NCBI GenBank assembly: GCA_022826725.1 | Contig: JAJDUF010000010.1 | Span: forward strand, 62,001 to 126,000 | Length of the DNA stretch: 64,000 bases | Direction of reading: 5' to 3' | Source: Chloroflexota bacterium | Lineage (GTDB): Bacteria > Chloroflexota > UBA11872 > UBA12225 > JAJDUF01 | Shown: piece after piece, positions 33,115-41,848 of the stretch | Numbering within the stretch: the stretch's first letter is position 1 | Layout of the letters: every line of letters starts with the position of its first letter | Notes under the pieces: generated by a model | Databases searched by the model: none | Told to the model about the DNA's origin: nothing | What the model saw: the letters and a program-made list of their open reading frames with translations, nothing else | Translations under genes and position numbers: made by a program

Positions 33115-33852
33115 GTGGCCAAAAGCACCGATCTGGAGAGCTTGGAGCGCAAGCTGTACGACAGCCGAATCTGGCGCTCGATCTTCCGCTACGGGTATCC
33201 CATTGACCGCCGCAACCGGATCATGACGGTTGCGAAGAATGTCTTCCTCCACCTCCACCCGAACTTCGTGCCGCGAGGGGCCGTCAAGCTCACGTATACG
33301 TGGTGCCTCGGTGGCCTGTCGTTCATGATGTTCCTCATCCTCACCGTGACCGGTGTGCTGCTGATGTTCTACTACGTCCCGTCGGTGGAGCGGGCCTACC
33401 AGGACATCAAGGACATGGAGACGGTCATCATCTTCGGGATGCTAATGCGGAACATGCACCGCTGGGCCGCGCACGGGATGGTGATTACGGTGTTCCTACA
33501 CATGTGTCGCGTCTTCTATACCGGCTCGTACAAACCGCCGCGGGAGTTCAACTGGGTGGTGGGGGTGATTCTCTTCTTCCTCACGGTGCTGTTGAGCTTC
33601 ACCGGCTACCTGCTGCCCTGGGACCAACTCGCTTTCTGGGCGGTGACGGTGGGGACGACGATTGGTGGGGCAGCACCCATCGTCGGCGATCAGGTCAACC
33701 TACTCCTGCTGGGAGATGCCCAGATCGGTGGCAATACGCTCATCCGCTGGTATACCCTCCACGTCATCGCGTTGCCGCTCTTACTGGCAGTGTTCCTGGC
33801 AGTACACTTCTGGCGCGTGCGTCAGGACGGTGGTCTTTCGCAGCCTCTCTAA
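33115..33852 (+). CDS. Cytochrome b, N-terminal (b6-type) subunit
   Basis: A 245-aa quinol:acceptor oxidoreductase subunit with four membrane helices and both b hemes. The heme His pairs are H115/H129 (13 between) and H216/H231 (14 between). The 14-residue spacing in the last helix is the b6f type rather than the bc1 type (13). '[16 protein letters not shown]' lies at the quinol-oxidation side. The GTG start has GGGAGGG upstream. The C-terminal cytochrome b half is encoded separately next door, followed by a Rieske protein and a diheme cytochrome c, so this is the first gene of a complex III/b6f-like operon. Confidence 0.93.
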   Translation: MAKSTDLESLERKLYDSRIWRSIFRYGYPIDRRNRIMTVAKNVFLHLHPNFVPRGAVKLTYTWCLGGLSFMMFLILTVTGVLLMFYYVPSVERAYQDIKDMETVIIFGMLMRNMHRWAAHGMVITVFLHMCRVFYTGSYKPPREFNWVVGVILFFLTVLLSFTGYLLPWDQLAFWAVTVGTTIGGAAPIVGDQVNLLLLGDAQIGGNTLIRWYTLHVIALPLLLAVFLAVHFWRVRQDGGLSQPL

Positions 33853-34030
33853 TGGCTCAGGAGTGGTGAGTGGATCATTCCGCCAGCCGCAAAATCGCGT
33901 CAGAGGCGTTCACCAGACCATAGGAGATTGGGCAAAAAAAACGGGCGAGACCTAGCGGCACCGGCGCAGTTGTGCCGGCCCCCAGTGGGGAGAGGGGTAC
34001 GTTGACTATCAACCGTTGTGGAGAAGAGCT

Positions 34031-35119
34031 ATGAGTGGACCGCGCCCGCTCACTGTGAGCACCGCAAACGACAAGTCGCCCTGGATCGGGGTTACACCAC
34101 CCGGGGAAGATACGGCGATTGCGGTAGGCGAGGAGGTGGTGTTCTGCACGCAGTGCAAGAACCCCCACCACGCCAGCGCGTGGGAGGCAAACAACAACAC
34201 CTGTCCTACTCCCGACTGCGGCCGGGAAGCGCCACTGCGTCGTCGCCGGCGGCGACCGGCGGCCGCCGCGGCAGCAACGGAGGCCGCACCGGCTGCGGCC
34301 ACCACGACCGTCCCCGCCGCGGCTGCGGCAGCGACACCGGCGGCCGACGCCGGTCGCCCGGCAGCCACACGGGCACCTCGGCCGGCAGCACGGCGGCCGG
34401 CGCGGCGGACCGCCGGGGCGGCTTCATCGGCCGCCGCGCTCCGTTCGGCGGCGCGGCGCGCGCAGGTCAACGTGACGGTTTGGCCGCACCTGCTGATGCC
34501 GGAGTTCTTGGCGACCGCGCTGCTGACGGTCGGTCTGATCGTGATGTCCTGGTTCATCAATGCGCCGCTAGAAGAGCACTCCAACCCCAATCGCACACCG
34601 AATCCTTCCAAGGCGCCCTGGTACTTCATGAACCTGCAAGAGCTACTCCTGCACATGCACCCGGGGCTGGCGGGCGTGATCGTGCCGACGATCATCCTGA
34701 TTATGCTCGCGGCGATTCCCTATATTGACGTGAACTCCGAGGAGACCGGGCACTGGTTCACCTCACCCGTCGGAAAGAAAATCGCGATCGTGATCGCGAT
34801 CTATACCACCATTGTCACCGTCGGCCTGGTGGTATTCGACTACTACATCGGCGTGCGAGAGTTGATGGGGGCCATTAACCCGGAGCTACGCACCGGCATG
34901 GTGCCCGAGGTCATTATCCCCACGGTGGTTATGTTCGTCTTCTCCTACGCGATATGGTTTATCATCCGTCCGTTCAAGCCGACGATCCGTGAGGTGATGA
35001 TCGCCTATTTCACCGGTTTCGTGGTGGCGTGGATCGTGCTGACCTTCATCGGCACCGCGATGCGCGGGCCGGGCATGGAGCTTTACTGGCCGTGGGCGTT
35101 ACCGCCACGCCAGGCCTAA
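34031..35119 (+). CDS. Cytochrome b C-terminal subunit with zinc-ribbon-like N-terminal extension
   Basis: A 362-aa protein in three parts. Residues 36-66 contain four Cys in two pairs (C39, C42 in 'FCTQCKNPHHASAWE'; C58, C63 in 'TCPTPDCGRE'), a zinc-ribbon or RING-like arrangement. Residues 70-145 are a low-complexity Arg/Ala/Pro linker. Residues 150-360 are the cytochrome b C-terminal domain (subunit-IV-like) with 'KAPWYFMNLQELLLH' at 194-208, the PEWY-region equivalent, and three to four membrane helices. The ATG at 34031 has GAAGAG upstream. Subunit IV of b6f is normally about 160 residues, so the head and linker are extra. It lies between cytochrome b and the Rieske gene. Confidence 0.88.
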   Translation: MSGPRPLTVSTANDKSPWIGVTPPGEDTAIAVGEEVVFCTQCKNPHHASAWEANNNTCPTPDCGREAPLRRRRRRPAAAAAATEAAPAAATTTVPAAAAAATPAADAGRPAATRAPRPAARRPARRTAGAASSAAALRSAARRAQVNVTVWPHLLMPEFLATALLTVGLIVMSWFINAPLEEHSNPNRTPNPSKAPWYFMNLQELLLHMHPGLAGVIVPTIILIMLAAIPYIDVNSEETGHWFTSPVGKKIAIVIAIYTTIVTVGLVVFDYYIGVRELMGAINPELRTGMVPEVIIPTVVMFVFSYAIWFIIRPFKPTIREVMIAYFTGFVVAWIVLTFIGTAMRGPGMELYWPWALPPRQA

Positions 35120-35165
35120 CGCCGGGAAACAGCTTGCCTCGGTACGAGATACGGGAGAAAAGTTG

Positions 35166-35696
35166 ATGGCAACCACAGCGGCAGCCCAGAGAGCCGGGGC
35201 CGCGACCGTGCCCCGGCGCGGCGTGCTGGCCATATTCGGCCTCGGCACCATGAGCCTGCTCACGCTTCAAGCCCTCGTCGCGTTTGTCGTGTTCTTCTGG
35301 CCCCGCAAGCGCGGCGCCTTCGGCAGCGTCATCTCGATGGGCAAAGTTGACGACTACGCGGTCGGCTCCGTCACTTACAAGATTGACGGGAAATTCTACC
35401 TGGTGCGGTTAGCCCAAGGGTTCATCGCCTTGTTCCAGACGTGCCCCCACCTGGGCTGCACCGTGCCCTGGCGCGAGACCTTCACGTGGGACTACGAGGG
35501 GAAAGACATCACGGGGCTGTTCCGGTGCCCGTGTCACGGCTCGACGTACCTGCCCAACGGACAGCTTATCTTCGGGCCGGCGCCTCGGCCACTTGACTAC
35601 ATGACGACCAGGATTGACAATGGCGAGGTGCTCGTGGATACGGGAGACATCCAACTGCGCTCGAAGCACGAGACCGAGCACGTCACGCCAGCCTAG
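35166..35696 (+). CDS. Rieske [2Fe-2S] protein
   Basis: A 176-aa membrane-anchored Rieske protein. One N-terminal transmembrane helix (about residues 18-45) is followed by the Rieske fold, with cluster ligands in 'TCPHLGCTV' (C93, H95) and 'RCPCHGSTY' (C121, H124); the remaining Cys of each box can form the stabilising disulphide. The ATG at 35166 is used; the TTG one codon before is less likely. It transfers electrons from quinol to cytochrome c in the complex encoded with its neighbours. Confidence 0.94.
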   Translation: MATTAAAQRAGAATVPRRGVLAIFGLGTMSLLTLQALVAFVVFFWPRKRGAFGSVISMGKVDDYAVGSVTYKIDGKFYLVRLAQGFIALFQTCPHLGCTVPWRETFTWDYEGKDITGLFRCPCHGSTYLPNGQLIFGPAPRPLDYMTTRIDNGEVLVDTGDIQLRSKHETEHVTPA

Positions 35697-35765
35697 GAGC
35701 AACACGAACATACCATTGGCGGTGCCGGGAGGCAGCCGCCCAACTTCTCGATGAAGGAGCAGTAG

Positions 35766-36659
35766 GTGCTCACATTCGTCATCGTCGCAGTGGCACTGAT
35801 CTTTCCCGTGGCCGTGATTCTCGATTCCTGGCGCCGCCGGCGGGTGGAGGTGCCGGAGACGGGGAGCGAGCAGGAGGTGGACCTGCCCCTGACACAGGGC
35901 AACGGCCGCAAGCTGTTGTTCGGGGTAGTGCTCATCATAGAAACCTTTCTACTGATGATCGCCTATGCGGCCAACGAGCCGGGCCGGCAGGAGGCCGCGG
36001 CCGCCGTGCAGCACGATTTCTTGGTCGAGCGCGGGGCGCACTCCTACGTCAGCCTCTGCATGAGCTGTCACGGCTTGGATGGGCAGGGCTTCCTGGAAGG
36101 TGGCGCCGGGGTCTACATCGGGCGGCCGCTCAATACGGGAGCGTTCCAGATCGAAGATACGCCCGACAACGCGGAAGCCTTCGAGGAGACGCGCGCGTTC
36201 CTCTACAAGACGATCCAGAACGGACGAGAAGACACTCCGATGGTGGGGTGGGGGCTGGAGAACGGCGGCCCGCTCAACTACGAGATGATTAACGAGCTGG
36301 TGGCGCTGATTATGAGCGGCGAGTGGGAGATGGTAGCGCACTTCGCCGAAGCAGAGAGCTTGGCGACGCCGACAGCACAGCCCACCGAGAGCGAGGAAGA
36401 GCTAGGCAAGGTGCTCACCGTCTCCGTCTGCGGCGCCTGTCACGCCATTGATGGGACCGAGGCCACCGGCATCGCAGCCCCGGCGCTCGACGGCATTGCC
36501 AGCCGCCAGATTGCCGGCGTGCTGCCCTTCAACCGCGAGAATGTCGTGCGCTGGGTGCAGAACCCGCCAGGGATCAAGAAAGGCTCGCAGATGCCGCCGT
36601 ATCCGCTGCCCGAGGAACAGTTGCAGGCCATCGCCGTCTACCTCGAAACCTTGAAGTAG
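35766..36659 (+). CDS. Membrane-bound diheme cytochrome c
   Basis: A 297-aa cytochrome c with two CxxCH sites: C98-C101-H102 ('LCMSCHGLDGQG') and C222-C225-H226 ('VCGACHAIDG'). Candidate axial Met residues are M159 ('DTPMVGWG') and the Met of 'GSQMPPYP' near 276. Two N-terminal hydrophobic segments (residues 3-20 and 50-68) anchor it. It is the last gene of the cytochrome operon and is the likely electron acceptor replacing cytochrome c1 or f. The GTG start has AGGAGCAG upstream. No terminal oxidase genes are in the window. Confidence 0.92.
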   Translation: MLTFVIVAVALIFPVAVILDSWRRRRVEVPETGSEQEVDLPLTQGNGRKLLFGVVLIIETFLLMIAYAANEPGRQEAAAAVQHDFLVERGAHSYVSLCMSCHGLDGQGFLEGGAGVYIGRPLNTGAFQIEDTPDNAEAFEETRAFLYKTIQNGREDTPMVGWGLENGGPLNYEMINELVALIMSGEWEMVAHFAEAESLATPTAQPTESEEELGKVLTVSVCGACHAIDGTEATGIAAPALDGIASRQIAGVLPFNRENVVRWVQNPPGIKKGSQMPPYPLPEEQLQAIAVYLETLK

Positions 36660-36688
36660 GCCAGGCGGCCGGTCGCCCGACTCGCACC

Positions 36689-36714
36689 GCTGGCGCGGCC
36701 ATGGCCGCGCCAGC
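36689..36714. terminator. Perfect 26-bp palindrome after the cytochrome operon
   Basis: The two 13-bp halves (GCTGGCGCGGCCA and its complement) meet without a loop, 29 bp after the cytochrome c stop. There is no T-run, so it may be a factor-dependent terminator hairpin, an mRNA 3'-end stabiliser or a protein-binding site. Confidence 0.5.
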
Positions 36715-36735
36715 CCTTGGCTCCACGGCAGCCTG

Positions 36736-37479
36736 ATGTCTGAGGACACACCCTATCTGACGGTGGCCATTGCCGCCTTCAACGAAGAGCATCGTCTACC
36801 CCAAGCACTCGACCGCGCCCTGGCGACACTCACCACTTGGCCGCAGACCTTTGAGGTCGTCGTCTGCGACGATGGCTCCACCGACCGCACGGTCGAGGTG
36901 GCACAGGACTACGCCCACCGGGGCGTGCGGCTGGTCCGGTTGCGCCTGAACCGGGGGAAAGGGGCCGCGGTACGGACAGCGGTCTTGGCGTCGCGCGGCG
37001 AGTACGTGCTGTTCTCGGATGCCGATTTCTCCACCCCCATCACCGAGCTACCGCGGGTCCTACACCCGCTGGAGGCCGGCGAGGCGGAGATCACGATTGG
37101 CTCCCGGCGTCAAGCCGACGGATCGGACATGCGGGCGAGCCAGCCGCGCTACCGGCGCGCGTTCGGCAAGCTCTTCCACGCTTTGGCCGCTCTGACCGCC
37201 GTCCGTAGCATCGGCGATACCCAAGCCGGCTTCAAGGGCCTGCGTGGCGACGTTGCCCGCGAACTGTTTGCGCGCATGGAACTCGACAGCATCGTCTTCG
37301 ACGTGGAGTTGCTCTACCTCGCCCAACGGAGCGGCTACCGGGTGCGCGAGGTGCCCGTGCGGTGGACGAACGCCGGTGGCTCACGGATGCGTGTGACGAT
37401 CTCCCACGCCGCGCGGGTCCTGTGGGACCTGCTCCGCATTCGCTGGCTGCACCGCGGCGCGTGCCGGAATCCCTCCTGA
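36736..37479 (+). CDS. Family 2 glycosyltransferase, dolichyl/polyprenyl-phosphate sugar synthase-like
   Basis: A 247-aa GT-A glycosyltransferase. 'TVAIAAFNEEHRL' opens the nucleotide-binding fold, 'VVVCDDGSTDRT' binds the nucleotide, 'LRLNRGKGAAVRTAVLAS' is the conserved polyprenyl-phosphate mannose synthase region and 'YVLFSDADFSTP' carries the metal-binding DxD-like acids. 'GDTQAGFKGLRG' and 'FDVELLYLAQRSGY' are further hallmarks of this branch. There is no C-terminal membrane domain, so it acts at the cytoplasmic face using membrane lipid-phosphate. It follows the cytochrome operon after a palindrome. Confidence 0.88.
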   Translation: MSEDTPYLTVAIAAFNEEHRLPQALDRALATLTTWPQTFEVVVCDDGSTDRTVEVAQDYAHRGVRLVRLRLNRGKGAAVRTAVLASRGEYVLFSDADFSTPITELPRVLHPLEAGEAEITIGSRRQADGSDMRASQPRYRRAFGKLFHALAALTAVRSIGDTQAGFKGLRGDVARELFARMELDSIVFDVELLYLAQRSGYRVREVPVRWTNAGGSRMRVTISHAARVLWDLLRIRWLHRGACRNPS

Positions 37480-37656
37480 GGCACGCTGCCGGCCGCACAG
37501 TTACTATTTGACTCACGGCCGGACCATCCTTAGACTGTCGCTAACACCCGGCCGAGGGTCAGTGACTCCCTGGTATGCCGCCGCACCGGCGACCGCCGAC
37601 CATGACATCGGCAGGTCCTGGGCGGGGCATACCCAGCGCAGAAAGGGGATGATACC

Positions 37657-38145
37657 GTGGTGAGCACACAGGAAGTATCCGCGACGATTAACGGCACCAC
37701 CCGCACGGCCGAGGTCGAGCCGCGCACCCTCCTTGTTCACTACTTGCGGGATGCGTTGGGCTTGACCGGTACCCACATCGGCTGCGACACCAGCCAGTGT
37801 GGCGCCTGCGTTGTGCTGCTGAACGGCAAGACGGTGAAGTCCTGTACCGTCTTTGCGGTGCAAGCGGAGGGGGCAGAGATCACGACCATCGAGGGGCTGG
37901 CAGCGATGGCTCCCCAGGATGGTGGTCTCCACCCCTTGCAGGAAGGGTTCTGGGAGCAGCATGGCCTGCAATGCGGGTTCTGCACTCCGGGCATGATAAT
38001 CTCGGCCTACGAAATCCTGCAACGTCATCCCGACCCCAGCGAAGAGGAGATTCGTGAGGGGCTCGAAGGCAACCTGTGCCGTTGCACCGGCTACCACAAC
38101 ATCGTCAAGGCCGTCCAGCACGCCGCGAGTCAGTCGGCGGGCTAG
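37657..38145 (+). CDS. Molybdenum hydroxylase small (2Fe-2S) subunit, CoxS-type
   Basis: A 162-aa iron-sulphur subunit of the xanthine-dehydrogenase family. The plant-type cluster site is '[16 protein letters not shown]', and the second cluster is bound by 'CGFCTPGMI' and 'CRCTGY' in the C-terminal half. It passes electrons from the molybdenum centre of the large subunit to the FAD subunit. The start is GTG. It is the first gene of an S-L-M-L cluster. Confidence 0.95.
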   Translation: MVSTQEVSATINGTTRTAEVEPRTLLVHYLRDALGLTGTHIGCDTSQCGACVVLLNGKTVKSCTVFAVQAEGAEITTIEGLAAMAPQDGGLHPLQEGFWEQHGLQCGFCTPGMIISAYEILQRHPDPSEEEIREGLEGNLCRCTGYHNIVKAVQHAASQSAG

Positions 38146-38264
38146 GACCGTCGTAGCCCTACTGCCGGGGAGTGGGCTGCCGGGGCGACAGGCCTGATGG
38201 CCCGCAATCCCCCCAGAGTTCATTGAGTGCGAGGCAGCCGACAGAGGGTGAGAGGAGGGCAACC

Positions 38265-40682
38265 ATGGCCGTCAGTCGTCTATTTGGAGCCTCGGTCCGG
38301 CGGCGCGAAGATCCTCGTCTGATTACCGGCCAAGCTACCTACTGCGATGACATCCAGCTTGCGAACATGGCCTATGCGGTGATCGTCCGCAGTCCCCATG
38401 CCCACGCCCGCATCACCAGCATAGATACCAGCGCAGCGGCCGCTCATCCGGGGGTCATCGCCGTCTATACCGGCAGCGACCTAGAGGGCCGGGTGGCCAG
38501 CATTCCATGTGCGTGGCTCATCCCCGACTCCGACCTCGTCGTGCCTGACCACCCGCCGCTGGCCATAGACCGCGTGCGCTACGTGGGTGACGGTGTGGCT
38601 GCCATCATCGCTGAGGATCGCGGAGCGGCCGCCGACGCGGCTGATCTGGTGGAAGTCGAATACGAAGAGCTACCGGCCATCGTGGACCAGGAAAAGGCCA
38701 CCGCAGAGGGCGCGCCGCAGCTCCACGACGACGTGCCGGCGAACACCGCCTTCCGCTGGAGGATGGGTGAGTGGGACGACGAGGCGTTCGAGAATGCCGA
38801 AGTCACGGTTAGCCACCGGTTCCATAACCAGCGCCTGATCCCGAACTCGATGGAGGCACGGGGGGCCGTCGCGCAGTGGGATGCCGGCGCGGAAGAGATG
38901 ACGATTTGGCTTACCTCCCAGAATCCACACATCCATCGCGTGCTCATGTCCGGGGTACTCGGTATTCCGGAGCATAAGCTGCGGATCGTCGCCCCGGAGA
39001 TCGGTGGTGGCTTCGGTAGCAAAATCCACCACTACCCCGACGAGGCCATCGTCGGCTTCGCCGCCAAGGAACTGAACCGGCCGGTCAAGTGGTCCGAGAC
39101 CCGCAGCGAGAACTACCTCGCCACGATCCACGGCCGCGACCACATTCAAGACGTGGATATCGCGGCGACAAAGGACGGGATGATTACCGGCCTGCGGGCG
39201 AAGGTATGGGCCAATCTCGGCGCGTACCTCTCCACGGCAGCGCCGGGCGTGCCCACGATCCTGCACGGCCTGATGTACTCCGGCGCCTACAAGATTCCCA
39301 ACATCTCGGCTGATGTGCTGGGCGTGCTCACCAACACCACGCCGGTGGACGCCTATCGCGGTGCCGGTCGGCCGGAAGCGACGTTCCTGGTGGAACGCAT
39401 CGTTGATCTGCTCGCTGCGGAACTGGAGATGGACCCGGCGGCCATCCGGCGGAAGAACTTCATCGGCGCTGACGAGTTCCCGTACACCGTCGCGACGGGG
39501 ATCACCTACGACAGCGGCGACTACGATACCGCCTTGGACATGGCGCTGGAGATGGTGGACTACGACGGCTTCCGCCAAGAGCAGGCGGCGGCCCGCGAGC
39601 AAGGTCGCTATCTCGGTATCGGCCTGACCTCCTATTCCGAGATTTGCGGTCTCGGACCATCTGAAGTCGCCGGCGCGGTGGGCTTTCAAGGCGGGCTGTG
39701 GGAGAGCGCGACGGTGCGCGTCCATCCGACGGCCAAAGTGAGCGCCTTCACCGGCGGCAATCCGCACGGGCAGGGTGAGGAAACCACCTTTGCCCAGATC
39801 GTTGCGGACGAATTCGGCATCCCGATCGAGGACGTGGAGGTCGTCTACGGCGATACGAGCAAGATTGCGATGGGCTGGGGTACCTACGGTAGCCGCACGA
39901 CGGCCGTCGGGGGCACGGCCATCGCGCTGGCGGCGCGGAAGGTCACGGAGAAGGCCCGCCGCATCGCCGCTCACCTCCTGGAAGCCGACCCGGACGACGT
40001 TGAGTTCATGGACGGCAAGTTCTTCGTCCGCGGTGCGCCGGAAAGCGCGCAGACCTTCGGGGACGTAGCGCTGCAAGCGTACCTGGCCTGGAACCTGCCC
40101 GACGACATCGAGCCGGCGCTGGAAGAGAACAGCTTCTACGACCCCTCCAACTTCACATATCCCTTCGGCACGCATATTGCCGTGGTGGAAGTGGACGGGG
40201 ACACCGGGCAGGTGGAACTGCAACGGTACATCGCCGTGGACGACTGCGGCAACGTCATCAACCCGATGATCGTAGACGGTCAGGTCCACGGCGGTGTCGT
40301 ACAAGGGATCGCGCAGGCGCTCTACGAGCAGGCCGTGTACGACCCGGAGACCGGTCAGCTACTGACCGGCTCGTTGATGGACTACGCCGTGCCCAAGGCC
40401 GGGATGGTGCCCTCGATCGAGACGGATCGCACGACCACACCGTCGCCGGTGAACGCCATCGGCGTCAAGGGGGTCGGGGAAACCGGCACGATTGCCGCCG
40501 GCTCGGCCGTCATCAACGCCGTCGTAGATGCGCTGGCACCGTTCGGCGTGCGCCACATTGACATGCCGGCGACCCCAGAGAAGGTGTGGCGCCTGATCGC
40601 CGAGGGCAGCCAGAGCAACGGGAGCGAGGGTGAAAGCGAGAGCACGGGCGTCTGGCGCAGCTTGCTCAACCGATTGCGCTAA
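38265..40682 (+). CDS. Molybdenum hydroxylase large subunit, form II CoxL-like (first copy)
   Basis: An 805-aa molybdopterin-binding large subunit. 'ASVRRREDPRLITG' is at the N-terminus and the active-site loop reads 'AYRGAGRPE', the form II signature; form I CO dehydrogenase has AYRCSFR and a Cys that this lacks. 'GGGFGSK', 'NPHGQGEETTFAQI' and 'GVKGVGETGT' (catalytic Glu) are also visible. Form II enzymes may oxidise aldehydes, purines or other heterocycles rather than CO. The ATG at 38265 has GAGAGGAGG upstream; the frame is open to 38172. The cluster encodes a second, different large subunit downstream. Confidence 0.93.
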   Translation: MAVSRLFGASVRRREDPRLITGQATYCDDIQLANMAYAVIVRSPHAHARITSIDTSAAAAHPGVIAVYTGSDLEGRVASIPCAWLIPDSDLVVPDHPPLAIDRVRYVGDGVAAIIAEDRGAAADAADLVEVEYEELPAIVDQEKATAEGAPQLHDDVPANTAFRWRMGEWDDEAFENAEVTVSHRFHNQRLIPNSMEARGAVAQWDAGAEEMTIWLTSQNPHIHRVLMSGVLGIPEHKLRIVAPEIGGGFGSKIHHYPDEAIVGFAAKELNRPVKWSETRSENYLATIHGRDHIQDVDIAATKDGMITGLRAKVWANLGAYLSTAAPGVPTILHGLMYSGAYKIPNISADVLGVLTNTTPVDAYRGAGRPEATFLVERIVDLLAAELEMDPAAIRRKNFIGADEFPYTVATGITYDSGDYDTALDMALEMVDYDGFRQEQAAAREQGRYLGIGLTSYSEICGLGPSEVAGAVGFQGGLWESATVRVHPTAKVSAFTGGNPHGQGEETTFAQIVADEFGIPIEDVEVVYGDTSKIAMGWGTYGSRTTAVGGTAIALAARKVTEKARRIAAHLLEADPDDVEFMDGKFFVRGAPESAQTFGDVALQAYLAWNLPDDIEPALEENSFYDPSNFTYPFGTHIAVVEVDGDTGQVELQRYIAVDDCGNVINPMIVDGQVHGGVVQGIAQALYEQAVYDPETGQLLTGSLMDYAVPKAGMVPSIETDRTTTPSPVNAIGVKGVGETGTIAAGSAVINAVVDALAPFGVRHIDMPATPEKVWRLIAEGSQSNGSEGESESTGVWRSLLNRLR

Positions 40683-40812
40683 CGACCTGAGGGGAGCGTT
40701 GAGGAACGCAAGAGGCTCCGCGCCGCACCACCGGCTTCGGACTACGGGGCCGGTGGGAGCGGTCAACCGGAGACCATAGGAAGCGCGGAATCTTCGGAAG
40801 GAGGCAACCGAG

Positions 40813-41682
40813 ATGATCCCAAGCGCGTTTGCATACGAAACACCGTCCACCGTCGAGGAGGCCGCGGCGCTGCTCGCCGAACATGGCGACGATGCGAAGA
40901 TATTGGCCGGAGGGCACAGCCTCATTCCGCTGATGAAACTGCGCCTAGCCGCGCCGGAGGTGCTCATTGACATCGGGAACATCGAGGGTCTGTCCGGCAT
41001 CAGCACCGACAATGGACAGGTCACGGTGGGGGCCGGCACTACGCACAGCACCTTGGAGGATTCGGATGCGCTGGGGACGGCGTGTCCGCTGCTCCAGCAG
41101 ACGGCCGCCATCATCGGCGACCGGCAAGTGCGTAACCTCGGCACCATCGGGGGCAGCCTGGCGCACGGCGACCCGGCCGCGGACCTCCCGGCCGCCGTGC
41201 TGGCGCTGGAAGCCGAGTTGACGGCCGTGAGTGCGAACGGCAGCCGCACTATCGCCGCCGACAGCTTCTTCACCGGCCCGCTGATGACTGCACTCGGCGA
41301 TGACGAGTTGCTGACGACGATTACCGTGCCGGCCACGTCCGGCCAGAGCGGCGCGGCCTATGTCAAGAATGCTCATCCGGCATCGGGGTACGCGCTCTGT
41401 GGCGTCGCCGCCGTCGTGACCGTCGGCGCCGATGGCAAGTGCGAGCGGGCACGGATCGGGATTACCGGCGTCGGGAGCACCCCAATGCGGGCCATGGCCG
41501 TCGAGGCCGCGCTGACCGGCCAGGAGCTCACTGCCGATAACATCGCTGCCGCCGCCGGTCAGGCCGCCGAGGGTCTCGATCTCAACGACGACCTGTTCGC
41601 GTCCGCCGAATATCGCGGCCACCTCGTCCGCGTCTATACGCGGCGCGCGGTGGAGCAGGCAGCGGCACAGGCGGGGGGCTAG
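40813..41682 (+). CDS. Molybdenum hydroxylase FAD-binding medium subunit, CoxM-type
   Basis: A 289-aa FAD subunit. 'AGGHSLIPLMKLRLA' near residue 37 and 'RNLGTIGGSLAHGDPAADLP' near 110 are the two FAD-pyrophosphate motifs of the CoxM/FAD_binding_5 family. The C-terminal CO_deh_flav_C domain follows. AAGGAGG precedes the ATG. It lies between the two large-subunit genes. Confidence 0.95.
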   Translation: MIPSAFAYETPSTVEEAAALLAEHGDDAKILAGGHSLIPLMKLRLAAPEVLIDIGNIEGLSGISTDNGQVTVGAGTTHSTLEDSDALGTACPLLQQTAAIIGDRQVRNLGTIGGSLAHGDPAADLPAAVLALEAELTAVSANGSRTIAADSFFTGPLMTALGDDELLTTITVPATSGQSGAAYVKNAHPASGYALCGVAAVVTVGADGKCERARIGITGVGSTPMRAMAVEAALTGQELTADNIAAAAGQAAEGLDLNDDLFASAEYRGHLVRVYTRRAVEQAAAQAGG

Positions 41683-41848
41683 TAGCTCCGGTAGGCGCGA
41701 TTTGCCGGACGCTCACTTTTCCGAACCACGGCGCTCGGAGCACGAGCAGCAGCGCGCTCAACGACATAACCGGCGATGTTCCGGTACGGCGGGGTGAGCC
41801 GGCGGCTCGCTCGTTTGACGATCCAACGAACACTAGGAGGCTGCGACT

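Noticed and set aside
34239..34460. Arg/Ala/Pro linker in the cytochrome b subunit as a frameshift artefact
   Set aside because: The Cys-rich head and the cytochrome domain are in the same frame on both sides, so no frameshift is needed.
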